Shown here piece after piece: positions 54,398 through 62,773 of a DNA stretch of 64,000 bases. The notes below the pieces were generated by a model. That model was not told the origin of the DNA, searched no databases, and was given only the letters and a program-made list of their open reading frames with translations. This stretch comes from Streptomyces cylindrosporus (GTDB lineage Bacteria > Actinomycetota > Actinomycetes > Streptomycetales > Streptomycetaceae). The first letter of the stretch is position 1. Each line of letters opens with the position of its first letter. The stretch spans positions 124,001-188,000 of the forward strand of contig NZ_JALDAY010000001.1 in assembly GCF_022698165.1 (NCBI RefSeq), in the 5' to 3' direction. The translations under genes were made by a program, and so were the position numbers.

Positions 54398-55593
54398 CCG
54401 GGGCCAACAGCTTCTCCGTCTCCGGGTACGGGCCCGAGCGCGCGGGCTGGACACGGATCTTCGCCCGCGACTCGCTGGCCCGCCGGCTGGACTGGCCGAT
54501 ACTGCTGGCGGCCCTCGCGCTGTCGCTGATCGGCTCGGTCCTGGTCTACTCGGCGACCCGCAACCGCACCGAGATCAACCAGGGCGACCAGTACTACTTC
54601 CTGATCCGGCACCTCATGAACACCGGCATCGGGTTCGCCCTGATGGTCGGCACGGTCTGGCTCGGCCACCGCACCCTGCGCAACGTCGTGCCGGTCCTCT
54701 ACGGCATCTCGCTGCTCGGCGTGCTGATGGTGCTCACCCCGCTCGGCGCCACCATCAACGGCAGCCGCAACTGGATCGTGCTCGGCGGCGGCTTCTCGCT
54801 CCAGCCTGCCGAGTTCGTGAAGGTCTCGATCATCCTGGGCATGGCGATGATACTGGCGGCCCGCGTCGACGCCGGGGACCGGCCGTACCCCGACCACCGC
54901 ACGGTCCTGCAGGCGCTGGGTCTGGCCGCCGTCCCGATCCTGATCGTGCTGCTCATGCCCGACCTCGGCACGGTCCTGGCCATGGTGGCCATCATCCTGG
55001 GCGTGCTGCTCGCCTCCGGCGCCTCCAACCGCTGGATCTTCGGCCTGCTCGCCGCCGGGGTGCTGGGCTGCGTCGCCATCTGGCAGCTGCACATCCTGGA
55101 CGAGTACCAGATCAACCGCTTCGCCGCCTTCGCCAACCCCGACCTCGACCCGGCCGGCGTCGGCTACAACACCAACCAGGCGCGGATCGCGATCGGTTCG
55201 GGCGGGCTGACCGGCGCCGGGCTCTTCCACGGCTCCCAGACCACCGGCCAGTTCGTGCCCGAGCAGCAGACCGACTTCGTCTTCACGGTCGCGGGCGAGG
55301 AGCTCGGCTTCCTCGGCGCGGGCCTGATCATCGTGCTGCTCGGTGTGTTGCTGTGGCGCGCGTGCCGGATCGCCCGCGAGACGACCGAGCTGTACGGGAC
55401 GATCGTGGCCGCCGGGATCGTCGCCTGGTTCGCCTTCCAGTCCTTCGAGAACATCGGCATGACCCTCGGGATCATGCCGGTGACGGGTCTGCCGCTGCCG
55501 TTCGTGTCGTACGGAGGATCGTCGATGTTCGCCGTGTGGGTGGCGGTGGGGCTGTTGCAGTCGATCAGGGTGCAACGGCCCATGTCGGCGTAG
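54394..55593 (+). CDS. rodA: Rod shape-determining protein RodA (SEDS peptidoglycan polymerase)
   Basis: A 399-residue SEDS-family glycosyltransferase with about ten transmembrane helices that polymerises lipid II together with PBP2. Conserved stretches are GSRNWIVLGGGFSLQPAEFVK, FLGAGLIIVLLGV and the C-terminal PVTGLPLPFVSYGGSSM, all typical of the family. In Streptomyces this gene of the mre cluster is also called sfr. The start codon overlaps the mrdA stop, so the pair is coupled. Confidence 0.95.
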   Translation: MTGANSFSVSGYGPERAGWTRIFARDSLARRLDWPILLAALALSLIGSVLVYSATRNRTEINQGDQYYFLIRHLMNTGIGFALMVGTVWLGHRTLRNVVPVLYGISLLGVLMVLTPLGATINGSRNWIVLGGGFSLQPAEFVKVSIILGMAMILAARVDAGDRPYPDHRTVLQALGLAAVPILIVLLMPDLGTVLAMVAIILGVLLASGASNRWIFGLLAAGVLGCVAIWQLHILDEYQINRFAAFANPDLDPAGVGYNTNQARIAIGSGGLTGAGLFHGSQTTGQFVPEQQTDFVFTVAGEELGFLGAGLIIVLLGVLLWRACRIARETTELYGTIVAAGIVAWFAFQSFENIGMTLGIMPVTGLPLPFVSYGGSSMFAVWVAVGLLQSIRVQRPMSA

Positions 55594-55680
55594 GCGTGCC
55601 GAGTGTTTTCGCTGTGTTTGCCTGGCATTCATGCCCGATGGGCCCTGCCGCTCGAAGCGGAATCCCACTAGATTCGGTTC

Positions 55681-57189
55681 ATGGCGGACACAAAGCGTGA
55701 GATCGAGCGGAAGTACGAATCCGACGACAGCGGACTGCCCGACCTGACCGGCGTCGCCGGTGTCGCGGCCGTGGTCGACAAGGGAGTCGCGCACCTCGAC
55801 GCCACCTACTACGACACCCCGGACGAGCGCCTCGCCGCGGCCTCCATCACCCTGCGCCGCCGCCTCGGCGGCTCGGACGCCGGCTGGCACCTGAAGCTGC
55901 CGGTCGCGCCGGGCGTCCGCGACGAGGTCCACGCCCCCCTCTCCGCGACCGTCCCGCGCAGCCTCGTCGCCCTCATCCGCGCCCGGATCCGGGACGCCGA
56001 ACTGCTGCCCGTGATGCGGCTGCGCTCCGACCGCGACGTCCGCGACCTGGTCGACGCCGAGGGCCGGCTGCTCGCCGAGGTCAGCGTGGACGCCGTACGG
56101 GCCGAGCGGCTGGGCGGGGACGGCGGTACCGCGCAGTGGACCGAGATGGAGGTGGAGCTCGCCGACGACGGCGACCCGGCCTTCCTCGACAAGGTCGACA
56201 AAAGACTGCGCAAGGCGGGCGTACGGCCCGCCAAGTCGGCGTCCAAGCTGGCCCGGGCGCTCGCCGAGACGGAACCGAGGAAGAAGCGCAAGAAGCAGCG
56301 GCCGGCCGCGCCGGAACCCGTGACCGCGGGCGACCACGTCCTCGCGTACGTCCGTGAGCAGCGGGACGCGATCCTGGAACTCGACCCGGCGGTACGGCAG
56401 GACGCGTACGACTCCGTGCACCGGATGCGGGTCGCCACGCGGCGGATGCGCAGCTCGTTCCGCTCGTATTCGAAGGTCCTCGACCGTGCCGTCACCGACC
56501 CGATCGGCGAGGAACTGAAGTGGCTGGCCGGTGAGCTCGGTGTGGACCGCGACCAGGAGGTGCTGACCGAGCGCATCACGGCGGCCGTCGACGAACTGCC
56601 CCGCACCCTCGTGGTCGGCCCCGTCCGCACCCGCCTGCGCACCTGGGCGCACGCGCGGCGCGGGGGATCGCGGCGGCGGCTGATCGCCGTACTGGACGGA
56701 AAGCGGTACTTGCAGCTCCTGGAGACGCTCGACGCGCTGGTCGCGGATCCGCCCCTGCTGGAGGCGGCCGCCGGGAAACCGGAGAAGGTGCTCGCCAAGG
56801 CCGTACGCAAGGACTTCGGGAAGGTCGCGAAGCTCGTCGAGCAGGCGCTCGGAGAACCGGCCGGACACGACCGCGACCTGGTGCTGCACGAGGCGCGCAA
56901 GAAGGCCAAGCGCACGCGGTACGCGGCGGAGGCGGCCGTACCGGCGCTCGGCGGCCCCGCGTCCGCGCTGGTGAAGTCGGCGAAGGCGCTGCAGAACCTG
57001 CTCGGCGACCACCAGGACAGCGTGATGGCCCGCGAGGCCCTGCGCGAGATCGCGGCGCAGGCGCAGGGGGCGGGGGAGAGCGCGTTCACGTACGGGGTGC
57101 TGTACGGGCGCGAGGAGCAGCGGGCGGCGACGGACGAGGCGGAGCTGCCGGGGCTGTGGGCGGAGGTGAAGGGCGGTCTGGGGAGCTGA
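55681..57189 (+). CDS. CYTH and CHAD domain protein
   Basis: A 502-residue protein. The N-terminal CYTH domain (about 1-195) opens with the EIERKYE motif of triphosphate-tunnel enzymes. The C-terminal CHAD domain (about 215-490) is helical and His-rich (YDSVHRMRVATRRMRS, LHEARKKAKRTRYAAE), known to bind polyphosphate. The two domains are joined by a basic linker (RKKRKKQRPA). It is therefore probably a polyphosphate-binding triphosphatase-like protein; no substrate is shown by the sequence. ATG at 55681, monocistronic after rodA. Confidence 0.88.
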   Translation: MADTKREIERKYESDDSGLPDLTGVAGVAAVVDKGVAHLDATYYDTPDERLAAASITLRRRLGGSDAGWHLKLPVAPGVRDEVHAPLSATVPRSLVALIRARIRDAELLPVMRLRSDRDVRDLVDAEGRLLAEVSVDAVRAERLGGDGGTAQWTEMEVELADDGDPAFLDKVDKRLRKAGVRPAKSASKLARALAETEPRKKRKKQRPAAPEPVTAGDHVLAYVREQRDAILELDPAVRQDAYDSVHRMRVATRRMRSSFRSYSKVLDRAVTDPIGEELKWLAGELGVDRDQEVLTERITAAVDELPRTLVVGPVRTRLRTWAHARRGGSRRRLIAVLDGKRYLQLLETLDALVADPPLLEAAAGKPEKVLAKAVRKDFGKVAKLVEQALGEPAGHDRDLVLHEARKKAKRTRYAAEAAVPALGGPASALVKSAKALQNLLGDHQDSVMAREALREIAAQAQGAGESAFTYGVLYGREEQRAATDEAELPGLWAEVKGGLGS

Positions 57190-57310
57190 GGCGGGGTTCG
57201 GGACCTCGGGTCGGGCCCGTGGCGCGGCTCGGGCGGTCGGGGCGGGCCCGGGGGCGGGTTAGGCTAGATGGTCACCCCTGTCAGTTCAGTCCAGCCCGAA
57301 GGTTCGCGAG

Positions 57311-59272
57311 ATGCCTGCCGAAGTCGCTGCGTCGGTGTTCCCGCAGCTCGAAGCTCTGCTCCCGCATGTGCAGAAGCCGATCCAGTACGTCGGCGGAGAG
57401 CTCAACTCCACGGTCAAGCCGTGGGAGTCCTGCGATGTGCGCTGGGCGCTGATGTACCCGGACGCGTACGAGGTCGGGCTGCCCAACCAGGGCGTCATGA
57501 TCCTCTACGAGGTACTGAACGAGCAGGAGGGCGTCCTCGCCGAGCGCACGTACAGCGTGTGGCCGGACCTGGAGGCGCTGATGCGGGAGCACGCCGTCCC
57601 GCAGTTCACGGTCGACAGCCACCGCCCGGTGAAGGCCTTCGACGTGCTCGGCCTGTCCTTCTCCACGGAGCTGGGCTACACCAACATGCTGACGGCGCTG
57701 GACCTGGCGGGCATCCCGCTGGAGTCCAAGGACCGCGGCCTGGACGACCCGATCGTCCTCGCGGGCGGCCACGCGGCCTTCAACCCGGAGCCGATCGCGG
57801 ACTTCATCGACGCGGCGATCATCGGCGACGGCGAGCAGGCCGTACTGGACATGACGAAGATCATCCGCGAGTGGAAGGCGGAGGGCTGCCCCGGCGGCCG
57901 CGAGGAGGTCCTCTTCCGCCTCGCGAGGACGGGCTCCGTCTACATCCCGGCGTTCTACGACGTCGAGTACCTCCCGGACGGCCGCATCGCCCGAGTCGTA
58001 CCGAACCGCAGCGGGGTGCCGTGGCGGGTGTCCAAGCACACCGTCATGGACCTGGACGAGTGGCCGTACCCCAAGCAGCCGCTGGTGCCGCTCGCCGAGA
58101 CGGTCCACGAGCGCATGTCGGTGGAGATCTTCCGCGGCTGCACGCGCGGCTGCCGCTTCTGCCAGGCGGGCATGATCACGCGCCCGGTGCGCGAGCGCTC
58201 CATCACGGGCATCGGCGAGATGGTGGAGAAGGGCCTGAAGGCGACGGGCTTCGAGGAGGTCGGTCTTCTTTCGCTGTCGAGTGCGGACCACTCCGAGATC
58301 GGCGACATCGCGAAGGGCCTGGCGGACAGGTACGAGGAGGACAAGATCGGCCTGTCCCTCCCGTCGACGCGGGTGGACGCGTTCAATGTCGACCTCGCCA
58401 ACGAACTGACGAGGAACGGCCGCCGCTCCGGCCTGACCTTCGCCCCCGAGGGCGGCTCGGAGCGCATGCGCAAGGTCATCAACAAGATGGTGTCGGAGGA
58501 GGACCTGATCCGCACCGTCGCGACGGCCTACGGCAACGGCTGGCGCCAGGTGAAGCTGTACTTCATGTGCGGCCTGCCGACGGAGACCGACGAGGACGTC
58601 CTGCAGATCGCCGACATGGCGACGAAGGTCATCGCGAAGGGCCGCGAGGTCTCCCGCTCGAACGACATCCGCTGCACGGTGTCGATCGGCGGCTTCGTCC
58701 CCAAGCCGCACACCCCCTTCCAGTGGGCCCCGCAGCTCTCGGCGGAGGAGACGGACGCGCGCCTCGAAAAGCTCCGGGACAAGATCCGCGGCGACAAGAA
58801 GTACGGCCGCTCGATCGGCTTCCGCTACCACGACGGCAAGCCGGGCATCGTGGAAGGCCTCCTGTCGCGCGGCGACCGCCGCGTCGGCGCCGTCATCCGC
58901 GCGGTCTACGAGGACGGCGGCCGCTTCGACGGCTGGCGCGAGCACTTCTCGTACGAGCGCTGGATGGCCTGCGCCGACAAGACGCTGCCGGCCTTCGGCG
59001 TGGACGTCGACTGGTACACGACCCGCGAGAAGACGTACGAGGAGGTCCTCCCCTGGGACCACCTCGACTCGGGCCTGGACAAGGACTGGCTCTGGGAGGA
59101 CTGGCAGGACGCCCTCGACGAGACGGAGGTCGAGGACTGCCGGTGGACGCCTTGTTTTGACTGTGGGGTTTGTCCGCAGATGGATACTTGGCCACAAGTA
59201 AGCAACAGCGGGAAGAAGTTGCTGCCGTTGACGGTCAAGAAGGACGCTCCGACCAGCGATCACGCTCACTGA
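57311..59272 (+). CDS. B12-binding-domain radical SAM protein (TIGR03960 family)
   Basis: A 653-residue radical SAM enzyme with an N-terminal cobalamin-binding-like domain (MYPDAYEVGLPNQGVMILY, VLAGGHAAFNPEPIADF) and the iron-sulfur motif C277-x3-C281-x2-C284 (CTRGCRFCQ). The C-terminus has further cysteines (CFDCGVCPQMD). Homologues are normally followed by a TIGR03936 radical-SAM-associated gene and rne; neither is here. From about 59150 the codons shift to T- and A-ending forms, and the last 30 residues (WPQVSNSGKKLLPL...) appear supplied by an inserted element. Exact substrate is unknown. Confidence 0.9.
   Translation: MPAEVAASVFPQLEALLPHVQKPIQYVGGELNSTVKPWESCDVRWALMYPDAYEVGLPNQGVMILYEVLNEQEGVLAERTYSVWPDLEALMREHAVPQFTVDSHRPVKAFDVLGLSFSTELGYTNMLTALDLAGIPLESKDRGLDDPIVLAGGHAAFNPEPIADFIDAAIIGDGEQAVLDMTKIIREWKAEGCPGGREEVLFRLARTGSVYIPAFYDVEYLPDGRIARVVPNRSGVPWRVSKHTVMDLDEWPYPKQPLVPLAETVHERMSVEIFRGCTRGCRFCQAGMITRPVRERSITGIGEMVEKGLKATGFEEVGLLSLSSADHSEIGDIAKGLADRYEEDKIGLSLPSTRVDAFNVDLANELTRNGRRSGLTFAPEGGSERMRKVINKMVSEEDLIRTVATAYGNGWRQVKLYFMCGLPTETDEDVLQIADMATKVIAKGREVSRSNDIRCTVSIGGFVPKPHTPFQWAPQLSAEETDARLEKLRDKIRGDKKYGRSIGFRYHDGKPGIVEGLLSRGDRRVGAVIRAVYEDGGRFDGWREHFSYERWMACADKTLPAFGVDVDWYTTREKTYEEVLPWDHLDSGLDKDWLWEDWQDALDETEVEDCRWTPCFDCGVCPQMDTWPQVSNSGKKLLPLTVKKDAPTSDHAH
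59151..59199. mobile_element. Probable attL of an integrated element in the radical SAM gene
   Basis: The left arm still encodes the conserved CFDCGVCPQMD of the host protein, while from about 59185 the sequence (TACTTGGCCACAAGT) no longer matches what homologues encode and leads into atypical DNA. I recall that the serine integrase of Streptomyces phage phiJoe uses an attB in this same gene, and that this site is occupied by varying mobile elements in several Streptomyces genomes; the right arm resembles the phage arm as I remember it. The crossover would lie near CAGATGGA (59177-59184). The other end is outside the window. Confidence 0.6.
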
Positions 59273-59276
59273 CGTG
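59210..59276 (+). repeat. Copy A of a degenerate repeat spanning the radical SAM 3' end
   Basis: This 67-bp stretch has a partial second copy at 60945-61013 in the same orientation. GGGAAGAAGTTG at the left and CCAGCGATCA-N4-CACTGACGTG at the right are shared exactly; the middle has diverged and differs by 2 bp in length. Confidence 0.6.
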
Positions 59277-59459
59277 AGTGAGGCGTTGCGGCGCATCGTG
59301 GATGCGTTGGCGGACGTGAGCGAAGAGGAGGCTGCCGCTGTGCTTGGGGCGCTTGGCGCTCGGGGCGGGCGGCAGTCATCCGGGCAGGAGGCGCCGAGGA
59401 CGCCTCTGCCGCCGCCTGGAGGCTCTTCGGCCATCCGCTCTGAGGTGGAGTGGGTCTAG
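59274..59459 (+). CDS. Small hypothetical protein on the element
   Basis: A 61-residue frame beginning 1 nt after the radical SAM stop with GTG. The N-terminal half is a plausible amphipathic helix (LRRIVDALADVSEEEAAAVLGAL), the rest Pro/Gly-rich. Codon use has mixed G/C and T endings. No family recognised. It may be translated by coupling with the upstream gene. Confidence 0.4.
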   Translation: MSEALRRIVDALADVSEEEAAAVLGALGARGGRQSSGQEAPRTPLPPPGGSSAIRSEVEWV

Positions 59460-59582
59460 GGGCTGGCAAGCTTTGAGGAGCGCGATCCGCGACGGCGGCC
59501 GCCCGCCCACATGGCTGCCTCCAACTCGCGAGAGCATCTCGGTCTTCCTAGCGTGGCGATGTCCGCTACGAGGGAGGCCGAC

Positions 59583-60095
59583 ATGCTGGCGAGTCAGCCG
59601 CCGATGGGTGAGCCGCAGGGAAGCGGTCCTCAGTGGGGGCGGCCGAGTGAAGGCCAAGCCCCTCCTGCAGGGTGGGGGCCTCCTCCCGCGCCGCCACAAA
59701 AGAAGCGGCGGGGTCGTGCATGCCTGTGGGGGTGTCTCGGCGCCCTGGCGGCACTGGTCGTCATTGTTGTGATTGTGGTGGTGATCGCGGTAGGGACGAG
59801 CACCAGTCCCAGCCATCCGCCATCAGTAGACGTGAAGATCACGTCATGCGCTGTGGACTCGGCAACGCGGCTGCCCACGGCCAGGCTGGAGATCCACAAC
59901 CACACTTCGAAGGCCTCGACGTACGGCGTCACTGTCGAGTTCGACGAACCGAACGGGACCCGTCTGTCAGAAGGCGCTGCCCTGTCATTGACGGTTGCAG
60001 CGGGCCAGACGGTGAAGACCACGGCCGGCGGCTCGGACCAAGTCACGCAGAAGGTGACATGCAAGGTGACGAAGGTGAACCGGATCGCGGGCTGA
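59583..60095 (+). CDS. Single-pass membrane protein with extracellular domain
   Basis: A 170-residue protein. A Pro/Gly/Gln-rich cytoplasmic N-terminus (QPPMGEPQGSGPQWG), a basic stop (KKRRGRACLWG) and one transmembrane helix (LGALAALVVIVVIVVVIAVG) lead to an outer domain of about 90 residues with a beta-sandwich look (ARLEIHNHTSKASTYGVTVEF, TVAAGQTVKTT) and one Cys pair (SCAVD, VTCKV). ATG 59583 has AGGGAGG 5 nt upstream; in-frame ATGs upstream are less likely. Function unknown. Confidence 0.65.
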   Translation: MLASQPPMGEPQGSGPQWGRPSEGQAPPAGWGPPPAPPQKKRRGRACLWGCLGALAALVVIVVIVVVIAVGTSTSPSHPPSVDVKITSCAVDSATRLPTARLEIHNHTSKASTYGVTVEFDEPNGTRLSEGAALSLTVAAGQTVKTTAGGSDQVTQKVTCKVTKVNRIAG

Positions 60096-60311
60096 TGATC
60101 TGCCCCGTGGTTGACCTGGCTGACCGCGGTGTTGGTCGGTTGAGCCGAAGCTCAGGAGTTGTTGCCAGCGCGGTTGGGTGAGCTGCCAAAAGAGATCGGT
60201 CGCAGCGTCCTGGTTGTCACAGGCGAGGCATCCTGTCACGCACGCTCATTCAGCAGTCCTTCTGTCACCCGAAGCTGTCCCCGCAGCCCCCACGACGCTA
60301 GCGTCAAGTCC

Positions 60312-60836
60312 ATGATCGTATGGCTCAACGGCACGCACGGCGCAGGCAAGACAACGACCAGTGCACTCGTGCAGCAGCTGATCCCGGACTCACGGGTGTT
60401 CGACGCCGAGAAAGTCGGCGAGACACTCATGGACATCAAGCCAGGACTGCCCGCGACGGATAACTTCCAGCACTGGCCGCCGTGGCGGTCACTCGTAGTC
60501 GAGACCGCCCGACGCGTCCTCGACTACGCCGGCGGCACCCTGGTGATGCCCATGACGGTCCTGGTCGAGCAGCACTGGCGCGAGATCAGCTCGGGCCTCG
60601 CTCAGCACGCCATTCCCGTTCGGCACTTCGTCCTCCATGCCGACCAGGACGCCCTCCGCGGGCGCATCGCGGGCGACACCGTTCTTGGCCCCAACTCCCC
60701 GTTCCGACTCCAATACCTTGAGCCCTACGCCGAGGCGGCCCGCACGTGGCTGCACGCCGAGGCTGAGGTCGTTGACACCACGCACCTCACACCCGCCCAG
60801 GCCGCCCAGCAGATCGCAGAGGCCGTCAAGAGTTGA
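60312..60836 (+). CDS. P-loop NTPase, TmrB-like (tunicamycin-resistance family)
   Basis: A 174-residue P-loop kinase-like protein. Walker A is NGTHGAGKTTTS (G7-T14), and the layout resembles Bacillus TmrB: MIVWLNG start, VFDAEKVGETL, DNFQHWPPWRSLV, TLVMPMTVLV and HFVLHADQDALRGRI. TmrB binds tunicamycin and confers resistance; homologues in other settings may be small-molecule phosphotransferases. No ribosome site is strong; ATG 60312 matches the family start. It is an isolated cargo gene, lower in GC than the core genes. Confidence 0.75.
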   Translation: MIVWLNGTHGAGKTTTSALVQQLIPDSRVFDAEKVGETLMDIKPGLPATDNFQHWPPWRSLVVETARRVLDYAGGTLVMPMTVLVEQHWREISSGLAQHAIPVRHFVLHADQDALRGRIAGDTVLGPNSPFRLQYLEPYAEAARTWLHAEAEVVDTTHLTPAQAAQQIAEAVKS

Positions 60837-61297
60837 GAGAGCGACCTTCTGGCGCCAAATCTCGCAGGTCGTTTGCCAAGTCCGGCTTGTAAGGGCGCAT
60901 GTGTGTCAGAGGGCGCGCACTCACTCGGACAAATCGGGCCTAGGGGGAAGAAGTTGTTGCTGTGCTGGTCCAGAACTTTCTGCCAGCGCCCAGCGATCAT
61001 ATGCACTGACGTGCGCTCCGTATTTGATCGAGTGCTGACAGGCTGCCGTGGGTGAGCGAGGCCTGCAGAGTTGCCGCATCGGCTTTCCTGATCGGGAGAC
61101 GCACTTCGCCTACCCGGCTCCCGAGTTTTGATCATCGGCAAGCCGAAGATCCATCCTGGTCGTTTCAACGATTCGGGTAGTCGAAAGCCCATCACGTGGC
61201 GAAGGGCTGTGACGACGGTGGATGCATTTTCGCAAGATCCGGAGCGTGCAGGGCCAGTTGAGCGGGAAGGACTCGACTGAACTCACGCGGAGGAAGA
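60837..61297. other. Gene-free region containing repeat copy B
   Basis: 461 bp with no reading frame I can support on either strand. It contains the degenerate copy at 60945-61013 of the radical SAM 3' end (copy A). Composition is mixed, suggesting decayed coding sequence or an old element junction. Confidence 0.5.
60945..61013 (+). repeat. Copy B of the degenerate repeat of the radical SAM 3' end
   Basis: GGGAAGAAGTTG at its left end and CCAGCGATCA-N4-CACTGACGTG at its right end are shared with copy A at 59210-59276. It lacks an open frame. It may be the scar of an earlier insertion or a duplicated target end. Confidence 0.55.
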
Positions 61298-61858
61298 ATG
61301 ACCCAACCAGTGGTGCTCGTCGGGCAGTTGTTGCTTCTGGAGTATCAGCAGCTCAAGGAGGAGCAACGGAGCCGGATAGGGTTCAGGGACAATCTGTTGT
61401 ACGCGACCTTGGCGTCGGTTGCGGCCGTGGCGGTTGCTGGGGCCCAGTCAGGTCGGTTGTCGCTGCTATTGCTCCTACCTGCGGCTTGCCTGGTTCTGAG
61501 GTGGACTTATCTTGCCAATGACCAAAAAGTTTCGCCCATAGGTCGATATGTGCGAGAAGAACTCGACCCGCGGCTAGCCGACCTTACCGGATCGGCATCT
61601 GTGTTTGGCTGGGAGTCGGCTCATCGCATCGATCCGAAGCGACGACTGCGCAAGCTCTTGCAGCTTTGCGCGGACCTGTTGACGTTCTGTGGCACGGCTG
61701 CAGCGGGCGTCACTGTGTTCTGGTGCTCCTCCTCGCCGCCAGCAGTTCTCTTCGTTGTCTCGCTCGCAGAAGCCGCCGCGACTGCGGTACTCGCATGGCA
61801 ATTCATCTTCTATGCTGAAACGGCGCCACCCTCTGTTCCTGCCACTGCGGCAGACTGA
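61298..61858 (+). CDS. Four-helix membrane protein of unknown function
   Basis: A 186-residue protein with two helix pairs: LLYATLASVAAVAVAGA and LLLLLPAACLVLRWTYL early, and LCADLLTFCGTAAAGVTVFW and VLFVVSLAEAAATAVLAWQFI late. Between them is a charged cytoplasmic segment (SPIGRYVREELDPRLADL, RIDPKRRLRKLL). The N-terminus LLLLEYQQLKEEQRSRIGFRDN is a helix typical of a family I have seen in actinobacterial accessory regions, without known role. ATG 61298 with GCGGAGGAAG just before. Low GC. Confidence 0.7.
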   Translation: MTQPVVLVGQLLLLEYQQLKEEQRSRIGFRDNLLYATLASVAAVAVAGAQSGRLSLLLLLPAACLVLRWTYLANDQKVSPIGRYVREELDPRLADLTGSASVFGWESAHRIDPKRRLRKLLQLCADLLTFCGTAAAGVTVFWCSSSPPAVLFVVSLAEAAATAVLAWQFIFYAETAPPSVPATAAD

Positions 61859-62188
61859 CCATCCAGAATGGCGACTAGACAGAGTCATGAGGCGTCGATC
61901 AAAGGTTAACTTTCGGGCGTAGGCATGCAGCGAATTTCGGACGTGTCGGGGTTGGAAATTCAGTACTGCTGTCGCGGCGCGCAAGGTGCTGGCTAAATTT
62001 CCCAACGGGGGTGTAAGAGGCGGGTCGTGCAATTATGGGAGCATGGTATCCGGGCGTCTACGTCATGGTTTTACTGAACTACGGGTATCGGGACCGTTGC
62101 TTAAGGCGTAACGTAGGTGTCGCACCTCGGTAGAACAGTCAGTGCAACACCGTTTCTCGCGACATGGTCAAGTCCACGGGAGCGCGGC
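61859..62188. other. Intergenic region upstream of the kinase/synthetase pair
   Basis: 330 bp, AT-rich compared with the core chromosome. It probably holds the promoter of the 62189 operon; TTGCTT (62098-62103) near the right end is the only -35-like hexamer I see, with no convincing -10. No gene is supported. Confidence 0.4.
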
Positions 62189-62773
62189 GTGACGATCTAC
62201 AGCGATCAGCCACCAATCATTGGTTTGGCATCGGATCGGCCGGGGGCCGGTAAGACCACGGCAGCTCGATATCTGGTCGAAGCTCACCACTTTCGTGAAT
62301 GTTCTGTCGGGGCTGCTGTCAAGGCAGAGGTCGATGCCATGGTTAGACTGCATGGCTTCCAATACGACGAGAGCCAGAAAGAGGATTTTCGAGACGGACT
62401 GATCTGGTGGACTGATTTCCGGGTCCGGCACTCTTCTCCCAACTATTGGTTGCAGGTCATCATCGAGTCTGTCGCAGCCGCAGGAGCTGACCCAATGGTT
62501 GTTTCAGACGTCCGATTCCCGGAAGAGGCAGATTACATCCGAAGTGTCGGCGGTATCGTCGTGAAGATCACACGCCAAACCTCGCCTGTGCACGGCAACA
62601 GCGCGGAGCGGAAAATGGTTGGATATGCTTTCGATCAGGTCGTCAGTAATGACCTGTCCGATGGCGGTGAGCGGATGTTCCGACGACTCGATGAGCTCGT
62701 TTCTAATCTCCGACTAGGGCATCGGCTGGAGCCAAAGGCTACTGACATGCCGGGGGTGCCCGATGCCAATTGA
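62189..62773 (+). CDS. Deoxynucleoside monophosphate kinase-like P-loop protein
   Basis: A 194-residue P-loop protein resembling phage-type dNMP kinases. The P-loop is ASDRPGAGKTT (K22), with Asp in place of the first Gly of the usual motif. SVGAAVKAEVDAM and NYWLQVIIESV follow, and the family signature VVSDVRFPEEADYIRSVGG is clear. It should phosphorylate a (deoxy)nucleoside monophosphate. I chose GTG 62189, with GGGAG about 7 nt upstream; the frame is open to 62117. The stop overlaps the start of the adenylosuccinate synthetase gene by 11 bp, so the two are co-translated and likely act on the same nucleotide. Confidence 0.72.
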   Translation: MTIYSDQPPIIGLASDRPGAGKTTAARYLVEAHHFRECSVGAAVKAEVDAMVRLHGFQYDESQKEDFRDGLIWWTDFRVRHSSPNYWLQVIIESVAAAGADPMVVSDVRFPEEADYIRSVGGIVVKITRQTSPVHGNSAERKMVGYAFDQVVSNDLSDGGERMFRRLDELVSNLRLGHRLEPKATDMPGVPDAN

